NCBI GenBank assembly: GCA_016218685.1
Contig: JACRDD010000004.1
Span: 248,001-312,000, forward strand
Direction: 5' to 3'
Length of the DNA stretch: 64,000 bases
Origin: Desulfobacterales bacterium
GTDB taxonomy: Bacteria; Desulfobacterota; Desulfobacteria; Desulfobacterales; Desulfosarcinaceae
In this document: one piece after another, positions 35,254 to 46,300 of the stretch
Numbering within the stretch: the stretch's first letter is position 1
Layout of the letters: each line of letters begins with the position of its first letter
The notes under the pieces: model-generated
Database searches by the model: none
What the model saw: only the letters and a program-made list of their open reading frames with translations
Told to the model about the DNA's origin: nothing
Made by a program: the position numbers and the translations under genes

Positions 35254-36756
35254 ATGAATGATCCCGGCAGGAAGATGCTATCTCTCCGAAGGTCGGCCTG
35301 TATCCACGCCCTGCGCTCGATGATGATACTGACTCTGGGGCTAAATGCCTGTGCATCGGTCGGACCCGATTATTCTAAACCCGAACTGTCCCCGCCCGAT
35401 GCCTGGCATGCTTCCCTGGACGATGGATTGCAGCCTGCAGCGGTGGCGCCCGAAATGCTGGCCCGGTGGTGGACAACCCTCAACGATCCGCTGCTGACCG
35501 ACATCATGGAACGGGCCGTCCGAGGCAACCTGGACCTGCAAACCGCCCAAGCAAGGGTCCGGGAAGCGCGCGCCCGTCGCGGGATCAGTCAGGCCGCATA
35601 TTTTCCGGCCGTGGATGCCAATGGCTCCTATACGAAGACCCGCACTAGCGAAAGCACCACCCCTTTCGGTGACAGAGACAGCGAACTCTATTCGGCCACA
35701 TTGGATGCCGGCTGGGAGATCGATATTTTCGGCGGTGTGCGTCGCTCGGTGGAGGCAGCCGATGCCGATCTGGCAGCCTCCCAGGAGGATCTCAACGGTG
35801 TTCTGGTATCCTTGCTGGCCGAAACCGCGTTGAATTATGTGGACGTGCGCACCTTGCAGTCCCGCATCGGCGTGGCCGAAGCCAATGTCAAAGTCCTGGA
35901 CGAAACCTATCAGCTCACCCAATCGCGCTTCAAGGCCGGGCTGACCGATGAACTGGCCGTACAAGGCGCTCTATATCTATTAGATGGTACGCGCAGCCAG
36001 ATACCGGTTTTGAAAACCAGGCTGGAAGCAGCCATGAACCGCGTGGCCGTGCTGCTGGGAGGTTACCCCGGGGCCATGCACGCCGAATTGATGACCAAAG
36101 CCCCGGTGCCCGTGCCGCCCAAAAGCGTGGCGGTGGGTGTGCCGGCCGAAACCTTGCGCAGCCGGCCGGATGTGCGCCGGGCCGAACGCCAACTGGCGGC
36201 CCAGACCGCCCGCATCGGCGTCGCTAAAGCCGATCTCTATCCCCGCTTCAGTCTCATCGGCACCATTGGGTATCAATCCCTGGAATCCGACACGCTCTTC
36301 GAGGGGGATAGCTTGGGCTGGGTCTGGGGCCCGAACGTAAGCTGGGGCATTTTCAGGGGCGGGGCGGTCTTGCGCAACATCGACGTGCAGAAAGCCCGCC
36401 AGGAGCAGGCGCTAAAGCAATATCAAGCCACGGTGCTGGGCGCCCTGGAGGAATCCGAAAGCGCCCTGGCCAGTTATGTGGGCGAGCAGCAGCGGCGGGA
36501 TTCCCTGGTGACCGCCACCCAGGCGGCCAGCCAGGCGTTCTTGCTGGCACGCAACCAGTACGAGGCCGGCCTGGTGGACTTCAGCGTTGTGCTGATTGCC
36601 CAGCAAGCCATGCTTTCCTATGAAGATCAATTGGCCCAAAGCGAGGGAACCGTAACCACCAACCTGGTGCGCCTGTATAAATCCTTGGGCGGCGGTTGGA
36701 CCGTCCAAAGCAGCGCGGTGTCGAACGCCGGCGTAAAAACGGTGGGGAAAAAATAA
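35254..36756 (+). CDS. TolC-like outer-membrane efflux lipoprotein (NodT family)
   Basis: 500 residues. The signal sequence ends in the lipobox GLNA-Cys33. The mature protein starts VGPDYSKPELSPPDAW, as in NodT/OprM-type factors, and contains two repeats of long helical coiled-coil segments (about 75-270 and 285-480; NLDLQTAQARVREARARRG, LRSRPDVRRAERQLAAQTAR). It forms the outer-membrane channel of a tripartite exporter. GAGG precedes ATG 35254; ATG 35275 is an alternative. First gene of a four-gene operon. Confidence 0.93.
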   Translation: MNDPGRKMLSLRRSACIHALRSMMILTLGLNACASVGPDYSKPELSPPDAWHASLDDGLQPAAVAPEMLARWWTTLNDPLLTDIMERAVRGNLDLQTAQARVREARARRGISQAAYFPAVDANGSYTKTRTSESTTPFGDRDSELYSATLDAGWEIDIFGGVRRSVEAADADLAASQEDLNGVLVSLLAETALNYVDVRTLQSRIGVAEANVKVLDETYQLTQSRFKAGLTDELAVQGALYLLDGTRSQIPVLKTRLEAAMNRVAVLLGGYPGAMHAELMTKAPVPVPPKSVAVGVPAETLRSRPDVRRAERQLAAQTARIGVAKADLYPRFSLIGTIGYQSLESDTLFEGDSLGWVWGPNVSWGIFRGGAVLRNIDVQKARQEQALKQYQATVLGALEESESALASYVGEQQRRDSLVTATQAASQAFLLARNQYEAGLVDFSVVLIAQQAMLSYEDQLAQSEGTVTTNLVRLYKSLGGGWTVQSSAVSNAGVKTVGKK

Positions 36757-36757
36757 A

Positions 36758-38050
36758 ATGCAAGCAAATAACGCCGGCAAAGAGATCACCGATGTTCTGG
36801 GAATCGACCAGAACCAGCCGCGGGAAAAGCGGCGCGGGCGGCGTTGGGTTCTGACGGCGGCCGTGGCGGTGCTCGGCCTGCTGGCTGCTTTGGCAGTGGT
36901 TCCCAAGGGCATGGGCGGCAACGGCCGCAAGCCCTTGGACTACAAGACCGAACCGGTGGTGCGCGGCGATCTGACGGTTCTGGTGACCGCCACGGGCAAC
37001 CTGGCCCCCACCAACACGGTGGAGGTGGGCAGCGAGCTGTCGGGCATCATCCAGAGCGTCGAGGTGGATTTCAACGACCGCGTCAAGGTGGGGCAACCCC
37101 TGGCCCGCCTGGACAATACCAAATTCGAGGCCGCCGCCATGGAATCCAAGGCCGCCCTGGCGTCGGCCGAAGCCAAGGCCCTGCAAGCCAAGGCGACCCT
37201 GATGCTCAAAGGCCAGAATCTGACGCGCCTGCAAAAAGCCCACAAGCTCTCCGGCGGCAAGGCCCCCTCGCTTGGGGAGTTGGAGATCGCCGAGGCCGAT
37301 CTGAGTCGCGCCAAGGCCGACGCCAACGCCGCCCAGGCGGCCATTCAACAGGCCCATGCGCGGCTCAAGATCGACGAAACCAACCTCGCCAACACCATCA
37401 TCTACTCGCCGGTCAACGGCATCATTTTGAGCCGCAAAGTGGACCCGGGCCAGACGGTGGCCGCCGCGCTCCAGGCGCCGGTGCTCTTTACCCTGGCCGA
37501 AGATTTAACCAAGATGAAATTGCAAGTGGATGTGGACGAGGCGGACGTGGGCATCGTGCGCGAAGGGCAAAACGCGACCTTCACGGTGGAGGCCTATCCC
37601 GGACGCACCTTCGATGCGCGCATCGCCCAGTTGCGCTATGGTTCCCAGGTCACCAACGGGGTCGTCACCTATACCACCTTATTGTATGTGGATAATTCCG
37701 ACCTGGTGCTGCGGCCGGGCATGACGGCCACGGCCAAGATCGTGGCCAAAAGAATTGACGACCAGATCTTGATACCCAATGCGGCCCTGCGCTTCACCCC
37801 CAAGGAGGAGGCCCAGGAGTCGGGCCAACGCCGCGGGCTATATGCCATGCTGTTCAAACGCGCCAACAGCGCTCAAGGCCAGGTGAGCGTCGGTAAAATC
37901 GTCCACACGCGGGTATGGGTCCTCAAGGACCAGCAGTTGATTCCCTTTGTGGTGACCACCGGCCAAAGCGATGGCATCCTGACCGTCGTTAAAGAGAGTG
38001 AACTGTCGCCTGGCATGCAAGTGGTCGTGGATGTGGCCCAGGCGGGATAG
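36758..38050 (+). CDS. Membrane fusion protein of a MacAB/DevBCA-type exporter
   Basis: 430 residues. One membrane segment at about 30-49 (WVLTAAVAVLGLLAALAVV), then the barrel-sandwich/lipoyl half-motifs (VTATGNLAPTNTVEVGSELS and TIIYSPVNGIILSRKVDPGQ), a long alpha hairpin between them and a beta-barrel domain (LKLQVDVDEADVGIVREGQ-like). It bridges the inner-membrane ABC transporter and the TolC-like channel. It begins one base after the previous stop. Confidence 0.94.
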   Translation: MQANNAGKEITDVLGIDQNQPREKRRGRRWVLTAAVAVLGLLAALAVVPKGMGGNGRKPLDYKTEPVVRGDLTVLVTATGNLAPTNTVEVGSELSGIIQSVEVDFNDRVKVGQPLARLDNTKFEAAAMESKAALASAEAKALQAKATLMLKGQNLTRLQKAHKLSGGKAPSLGELEIAEADLSRAKADANAAQAAIQQAHARLKIDETNLANTIIYSPVNGIILSRKVDPGQTVAAALQAPVLFTLAEDLTKMKLQVDVDEADVGIVREGQNATFTVEAYPGRTFDARIAQLRYGSQVTNGVVTYTTLLYVDNSDLVLRPGMTATAKIVAKRIDDQILIPNAALRFTPKEEAQESGQRRGLYAMLFKRANSAQGQVSVGKIVHTRVWVLKDQQLIPFVVTTGQSDGILTVVKESELSPGMQVVVDVAQAG

Positions 38051-38061
38051 GGAGTTATCGG

Positions 38062-38820
<759 letters not shown>

Positions 38821-38846
38821 AGGATTGACCAGGAGCAGCGACGCCC

Positions 38847-40058
38847 ATGTTAATTGAAACTTACCTGTTGGCCCAACGCGAGATTCGGCGCAACGTGCTG
38901 CGTTCGTCGCTCACCGTGCTGGGCATCGTCATCGGCGTGGCGGCCGTGATCGTCATGGTCACCTTGGGCGGCGGCGCCACGGCCAAGGTCACCGACGATA
39001 TTGCCAAGCTGGGCAGCAACCTGCTTCAGGTGCGGGTCGGGCAGGCCTTCCGGCGAACCGGCGGCGTACGCAGCGATGCGCCGGCCTTCAAAATGGAGGA
39101 CGCCACGGCGATTGCCCAGGGCGTATCAGGGCTCAAGGCAGTGGCGCCGGTCTCCATCAAGCCCATGCAGGTGATCTTCGGCAGTGCCAACAAGTCCACC
39201 AGCATCACCGGCAGCACGCTCGAATATTTGGATGTGCGGGACTGGAACGTCGTGCGCGGCCGCTCTTTTGCCGAAAACGAAGAGCGCTCCGGGCAGTCGG
39301 TCTGTCTGCTGGGCGAAACGGTGCGCAAAACCCTATTCGGCAAGCAAGAGTCCCTGGGCCAGAACATCCGCATGGGCAAAACCTCCTTCCGCGTGGTCGG
39401 CGTTCTGGAGGCCAAGGGGCAATCCAGTTTCGGCACGGACCAGGATGACTTTGTCTTGATCCCCATCCGCACCTTCCAGCGGCGCATCGCCGGCAACACC
39501 GATGTGGGCAGCATTATCGTGTCGGCCCTGGACGGTGTCTCCACCCAAAAGGTCAAGGCCGACATCGAAACCCTGATGCGCGCGCGCCGCAACCTGGGCG
39601 GCGTCCAGGAAGATGACTTCAATGTGCACGACATGAAAGAGATCATCGATACCATGACCAATACCACCAAGGTTCTCACCGCCCTGCTGGGCGCGGTTGC
39701 CGCCGTGAGTCTCCTGGTGGGAGGCATCGGGATCATGAACATCATGCTGGTGTCGGTCACCGAGCGCACCCGTGAAATCGGCACCCGGCTGGCCATCGGG
39801 GCCCGGGAGCGGCAGGTGTTGATGCAGTTCTTGGTGGAAGCGGTGGCGCTCGCCTCTTTCGGCGGGCTGATCGGCATCGCCGTGGGACTGGGCATGGCCG
39901 CCCTGGGAGCCCGCCTGCTCCAGATGCCCTTTATCTTGAACACGGGCATCGTGGTGGCCTCGTTTCTCTTTTCCGGCGCCGTGGGAATCGTTTTTGGTTA
40001 CTTTCCCGCGCGCAAAGCCGCACGTCTCGATCCCATCGAGGCCTTGCGGTACGAATAG
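38847..40058 (+). CDS. ABC transporter permease, MacB/FtsX type
   Basis: 403 residues. TM1 near residues 20-45 (SSLTVLGIVIGVAAVIVMVT), a periplasmic MacB-type domain of about 220 residues, then three TM helices from about 275 (ALLGAVAAVSLLVGGIGIMN, FGGLIGIAVGLGMAALGARL, VASFLFSGAVGIVFGYF) and the family end FPARKAARLDPIEALRYE. Such mechanotransmission pumps export peptides, antibiotics or lipids from the periplasmic side. Its position next to the lipid synthase suggests that product as cargo (inference). Confidence 0.95.
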   Translation: MLIETYLLAQREIRRNVLRSSLTVLGIVIGVAAVIVMVTLGGGATAKVTDDIAKLGSNLLQVRVGQAFRRTGGVRSDAPAFKMEDATAIAQGVSGLKAVAPVSIKPMQVIFGSANKSTSITGSTLEYLDVRDWNVVRGRSFAENEERSGQSVCLLGETVRKTLFGKQESLGQNIRMGKTSFRVVGVLEAKGQSSFGTDQDDFVLIPIRTFQRRIAGNTDVGSIIVSALDGVSTQKVKADIETLMRARRNLGGVQEDDFNVHDMKEIIDTMTNTTKVLTALLGAVAAVSLLVGGIGIMNIMLVSVTERTREIGTRLAIGARERQVLMQFLVEAVALASFGGLIGIAVGLGMAALGARLLQMPFILNTGIVVASFLFSGAVGIVFGYFPARKAARLDPIEALRYE

Positions 40059-40310
40059 AAAGGATTCTTTTCCGGATTTTGGAAATCCCCCCGCGGGTTC
40101 GGCAGTCGCATTGGCTTCGATGCGGCAGCCCCGACTTAATAACCAGATAAGGAAGATAACCGGTTCCCATAGGGTTTTAAACCCCGTTTCCGAGGGGTGG
40201 CAGGTGGGTTTTCGCTAGGCGCCCGATTAACAGCAAGGCAGGATGTAAGTAATACCGACACTGTTAATGGATGTAAAAAGTATCCGCACCGATATGGGGC
40301 TTCGCGTTCA

Positions 40311-43300
40311 ATGGAAATGGAAAAAGAGATGACCGACCGGGCTCCCAAAGCTGAAATGGCTTGCGACATTGCCATCATCGGCATGGCCGGGTTTTTCCCC
40401 GACGCACCGGATGTGGGTACCTATTGGCACAACATTCTGCGCCGTCATGTGGCCTTCAGCGAAATTCCCGCCCAGCGCTGGGATTGGCGGCTCTATTACG
40501 ATGCCGATCCCCAGGCGGCGGATAAGGTCGTTTCGCGCTGGGGCGGCTTTCTGCCGGATGCGGTGTTCGATCCCATGCATTTCGGCATCCCCCCCAAGAC
40601 CTTGACTTCGGTCGAAACCGTCCAGTTGCTGGTGCTCGAGAGCACGCGGCTGGCCCTGGCCGATGCAGGCTACCAGGAGCGGCCCTTCGACCGCGAGCGC
40701 ACCTCGGTGTTTATCGGCGCCGGGGCCGGGGAGAACGACCTGGGGCAGATGTTCAGCTTCCGCGCCTTGATGCCGCACTATTTCGGTTCCAGCGCGGCCG
40801 AGATTCTATCCCGGATGAAGCCCGCCGTGCCGGAATGGGACCCCGATGTCTTCACCGGGGTGATCACCAACATCATCGCCGGCCGGGTGGCCAACCGCTT
40901 CAATCTGGGCGGGACTAGTTGCACCATCGATGCCGCCTGCGCCTCGGCCCTGGCGGCCCTGCGCGCCGGCATAATGGAGCTGCGCAGCGGCGAGAGCGAT
41001 CTGGCCATCGTGGGCGGCGCCGATACCTTGATGGGGCCCTTTGCCTACAATTGCTTTTCCGTGGTGGGGGCCCTGTCTCCCAAGGGCGTGAGCCGGCCCT
41101 TCGACGAACAGGCCGACGGGCTGGTGTTGGGCGAGACGGTGGCCACGGTGATCCTCAAACGGTTGGCCGATGCCCGCCGGGACGGCGATCGTGTGTATGC
41201 CGTGATCAAAGGCATCGGCTCCTCCAGCGACGGCCGGGCCAAGAGTCTGACGGCCCCCAGTACCGACGGCCAACGCCTGGCCTTGACGCGCGCCTACCGC
41301 AACGCGGGCATCGACCCGCGCACCGTGGGGCTTATCGAGGCCCATGGCACGTCCACCAAGGTGGGCGACCTGGCCGAAGCCGCGGCCCTTAAACAGTTCT
41401 TCAGCCAGCAGGCGGCCGAGGCCCGAAGCTGCGCCGTGGGTTCGGTCAAGTCCCAGATCGGCCATGCCAAATGCGCCGCGGGCATTGCCGCGTTGATCAA
41501 GGCCGTCCTGGCCCTGCACCACAAAGTACTGCCGCCCACGGTGGGCGTCGAAACCCCCATCGCCGACCTGGACGGTCCGGACAACCCCCTTTACCTCAAC
41601 ACCCGCACCCGGCCCTGGATCGTCGACGGCCGGCATCCGCGTCGGGCCGGCGTGAGCGCCTTCGGTTTCGGCGGCACCAATTTTCATGCGGTGCTGGAAG
41701 AGGCGCCGGCCGAGGCCGGTGGGCGTCCGGCGCTCTCACCCGTGGCGACCTGGGATACCGAACTGCTGTTGTTCAAGGCCGACGGCCGGGAGGCCTTGAC
41801 CCAAAAGATCACCGCGTTGCTCCGGCAACTGCGGGCCGGCGCCGTTTGTGCCTTAAAGGACCTGGCCTTTACCCTGGCCGGTGAATACAGCTCCCAAAAA
41901 GAGGACGGGGTGCGCCTGGCCGTGGTGGCCGCTTCCCTCCCGGATCTGGCTGACAAGCTGGAAAACGCCATGGCCCTGCTAGCTTCAGGCGCTTCGGCCG
42001 CGGCCGGCATTTACTTCGAAGCGGGAGCGCCCGTCGCGGCCGACCAGATCGCTTTCGTTTTTCCGGGACAGGGCTCCCAATATCCGGGCATGCTCAAATC
42101 GTTGGCCGTGGCCTTCGCTGAGGTGCGCGCGGTATTCGAGCGCTTCGACGCCCACCTGGCCGAGCAGTTGCCCAAACCCTTGAGTCGCTATATCTACCCG
42201 CCCGATCTTTTTAAGACCGAAGAGCGGAAAAGCGTCGAACGCGCCCTGACCCAGACCCTCGTGGCCCAGCCGGCCATGGGCGCGGCCGATGCCGCCATGC
42301 TGCGCTTGCTGGCGCTCCTGGGCCTGCGGCCGGCCATGGCCGCCGGCCACAGCTACGGCGAGTATGTGGCCCTCTTCGCGGCTGGTGTTTTGGATGAAAG
42401 GGCCCTGGCGCTGATTTCCGAAGCCCGCGGCCGTTTCATCCTGCAAGCCTCCCAGCCCGAGCCGGGCACCATGGCGGCGGTCAAGGCCCCCGAAGAAGCG
42501 GTGGCCGACGTGATCGCCGACCTGGAGCAGGTGTGGATCGCCAATCTCAACGGACCGCGCCAGACGGTTATCAGCGGCACCCAGGCCGGCGTGCGCCAGG
42601 CCATCGAGCGGCTCTCCCGCAAAAAACTTTCGTGCGTGCCGATCCCCGTGGCCTGTGCCTTCCACAGCCCGATCGTGGCCGGCGCCCAGAGCCGTCTGGC
42701 CGAGTTCTTCGGCCAATTCGAGTTCCGGCCGGCCCACATTCCGGTGTTCAGCAATACGACCGCCGGCCTTTTTCCGGAAGCGGCGGAGGCCATCCGCAAC
42801 CTGCTGGTGGAACAGTTGGCCCGGCCGGTGCGTTTCGTGGATGAGGTCGAAACCATGTACGCGGCAGGAGCGCGGATCTTCGTGGAAGTGGGCGCCGGCA
42901 GTGTCCTGACGCACCTCATCGACCAGATTCTGGACGGAAAACCCCATGTCGCCATGTGTACCGATGTCAAAGGTCAATCCGCGCTGACCCAGTTACAGCA
43001 TTGCCTGGGCCGCCTGGCGACTCTGGGCGCGCCCCTGACGCTCGAACCGCTCTTTGCCGGGCGCGGCACCCGCCGGCTGAACTTGGACCGGCTGACGGCC
43101 CAAGGCTCGGCGGTGCTTTCCAAAACCGCTTACATCATCGGCCAGGGCGGGGTGCGACCCGCCGCCCAAGCGGCTCGCGCCCACATCCAGCCGCCGCGTC
43201 CCATCCGCTTTGCCGACGATGGGCCGGCAACGCCCGGGCCGCAGCCGCAAATCGCCGCAACCCCGGACGCTGTCAACCCTCAATCCTTCGGCGGTGAGAC

Positions 43301-46300
43301 CATGGAAACCTTCAAGCCCGCTCCTACTGTTCAGGCCGGCCTGGCCGACGTCACGGTCATGGTCAAATTTCAAGAGCTGATGAGCCAGTTCCTGGAGACC
43401 CAGAAAGCGGTCATGACGGCCTATTTGGGCGCGGGTGAGGGCGCCGTTTTGGATGCCAGCAGGGCTGCTTTCCCGGCCTCTCCGGTCCTGAGCCCGCCCG
43501 CGGCACAGGCCGAGCCGCTCCGTCCCGAGCCGGCCTCGGCTTGGGGACCCACCTCGGTCCCGGAGCCGGTTCCGGCACCGCCAGCCCCCGCGCCGGAGCA
43601 GCGCTTCGATCTGAACGCCGTGCTGCTGAAAATCGTCAGCGATCGCACCGGCTACCCCAGCGAGATGCTGGACCTGAAATTGGAGATCGAAGCGGATCTG
43701 GGCATCGATTCCATCAAGCGCGTGCAAATTACCGAAGAGCTGGTGGCGAGCCTGGACGCCGCCGGCATCCAGTTGCCCAACGAGGAACTGGCCGCCATCG
43801 CCGGCAGCATCACCCTGGGCGCAATCGTCGAAAAGCTGCAAACCCTGCTCCAGGCGCACACGATCCGGACAGCGGCGCAACCCGTGACCGCCCCAGCGGC
43901 CCCATCCGTTCAGCCCCCGGCCCCCGCTCCGGACGTCAAGGCCCTGCTGCTGGGCATCGTCAGCGACTTGAGCGGCTACCCGGCCGAGATGCTGGATCTG
44001 AAGCTGGAGATCGAGGCCGATCTGGGCATCGATTCCATCAAGCGCGTGCAGATCATGGAGCACTTCCTGGCGGCTTTGGAAAAGCAGCAGTTGACGCTGC
44101 CCGACGCGGAGGTGGCCCAATTGGCGGCCAGCGTCACCCTGGGGGAGATCGTGGCCCGTATCGAGCTGCTGCTGAGCGCTTCGGCCACGGCGTGTGCCGG
44201 GCCTTCCAACGCCCTGGAATTCCGGGCCGAGAAGCGTGCGGTCGCGCCCCAGCCGACGGCGCCGGCGGACGCGCCGGCAGGCGCCACGGTGGCCGATGCC
44301 CTGACGCCCCAGGCCCTGCAAGGCCTGCTCTATGAGTTGATTCAGGAATACACGGGCTACCCCCAGGAGACCCTATCGCCCGATTTGGAATGGGAGGCCG
44401 ACCTGGACCTGGCCCCGTCCGCAAAGTCCCGTCTGCTGACGGCCTTTGTTTCGGCCGTGGCCCGGGCGTGCGGCGCCGCCCCGGAGGCGAATGTCGACGA
44501 GGCCCTGGCGGACCGGCGCGTGGACCAGACCCTGGCGTGGATGGCCGCGGCCCGCGTGGCCCAGGAGCTTATCGAGGGCAAGGCATCCGAAAAGATCCGG
44601 CGTTTCACCCTGGTGGAACGCGAGCAGCCGTTGATGGTGCCGCCCGCCAAACCCTTCAGCGGCAAGCGGGTGGTGGTCACCCAGATGCCCGATGACCCCT
44701 TGGCTGCCGCTGTGGTGGCCGAGTTGAAGGCGGCCGGCATCCAGCCGGTGCGGCTCGTGCACGGGCCGGCTTTCCGCAACGGCGCCGAGCAGGCCCATGG
44801 CGTGGATCTCACCGCCTATGACCAGCTCAAGGCGATTCTGGAGGAGATCCGCACGGAGGGGGCGCCCTCCGGATTGCTGCACTTGGTGCCCCTGGCCCCG
44901 GCCCCGTGCATGGAAGAGATGCAACTGGCCGACTGGAAGCAGCGGCTGGCCCTGGAGATCAAGAGCCTCTTCTATCTGACCAAACTGCTGGCCGACGATC
45001 TCACAGCGGCAGTCCAGGGCGGTGATGCCAGCCTGGTGGCCGTCACCGCCATGGGCGGTGCTTACGGCCGCGTGGCCGACGCCGCCCAAGAGTGCGCCTT
45101 CTTCCCGGGCAGCGGTGGCGTCACCGGTTTTCTGAAGAGTGCGGCCCTGGAGATCCCCGGTCTCAATGTGCGCGCCGTGGACCTGGAATTGGGCGAAGCG
45201 CTCCAGACCCTGGCGGTGCGCATCCGAGACGAGTTCCTGACCGCCAGCGCCCAGGTGGAGGTAGGCTACCGAGCCGGCCGTCGCGTGGTGCTGGATGTGC
45301 AGCCCGCGAAGATCGACGCCGGCCAGACACCCCTGCTCAATATCGATGCGGAGTGGATTCTGCTGGTCACCGGCGGCGCCCGGGGCATCACGGCCGGCGT
45401 CGCCCTGGAATTGGCCCAGCGATACCAACCGACCCTGCTGCTGGTGGGCCGCACGCCCCTTTCCGAGGGGGAGGCGCCCCAGACCGCCGGCATCGACGAT
45501 CCCAAGCAGTTGAAGGCTCTTCTGGCCCAGGGCCTCAAAGCCCAAAATAAGAACGTCAAGCCAGTGGATGTCGAGCGCGCCTGCACCCGCCTGATCCATC
45601 AGCGTGAAGTGCGCCGGACCCTCTCCCAGATCGCGGCCGCCGGCGCCAAGGTGCGCTACTACGCGGCCGATGTCACCGACGAAGCGGCCTTCGGCCAAGT
45701 GCTCGACGGCATCTACGCCGAGTTCGGCCGCATCGACGGCGTGCTGCACGGCGCGGGCCTGATCGAAGACAAGATGGTGCGGGACAAGGATGTGGCCTCC
45801 TTCGGCCGGGTGCTGGACACCAAGGCCGACAGCCTTTTTATTTTGAGCCGCAAGCTGCGCGCCGACCAGTTGCGCTTCGTGGGGCTTTTCTCCTCGGTGG
45901 CCGGCCGCTTCGGCAACATCGGCCAGGCCGATTACGCCGCCGCCAACGAAGTGCTGAGCAAGTGCGCGCTCTACTTCAACCGGCGCTGGCCGGGCCGGGT
46001 GGTCTCCCTGATGTGGGGCCCCTGGGAGAGTCAGGGCATGGTATCGGCCGAGCTGCGGCGCAAGTTCGAAGACAACGGCATCTACCTGATTCCGCCGCAG
46101 ATCGGCGTGGCGCGCTGCATCGAAGAGATCGCCCATGGGGCCGAGGGCGACGCCGAAGTCGTCTTCGGCGGCTGGGACGACCGCAAGAGAACGCTCTTCC
46201 CGGCCAAGGGAGCCGAACGACTGCCGCTGTTCTTCGCCAATGCCAACTTCAAGCCCCGCCTCGACGGCCAGGTGGACGTCTTGCGCTATCTGGCCCCGGA

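Noticed and set aside
40250-40270. Weak resemblance (ACCGACACTGTTA) to the four-site palindrome upstream of the megasynthase
   Set aside because: The second half-site is missing and the centre is shifted, so I did not count it as a fifth site.
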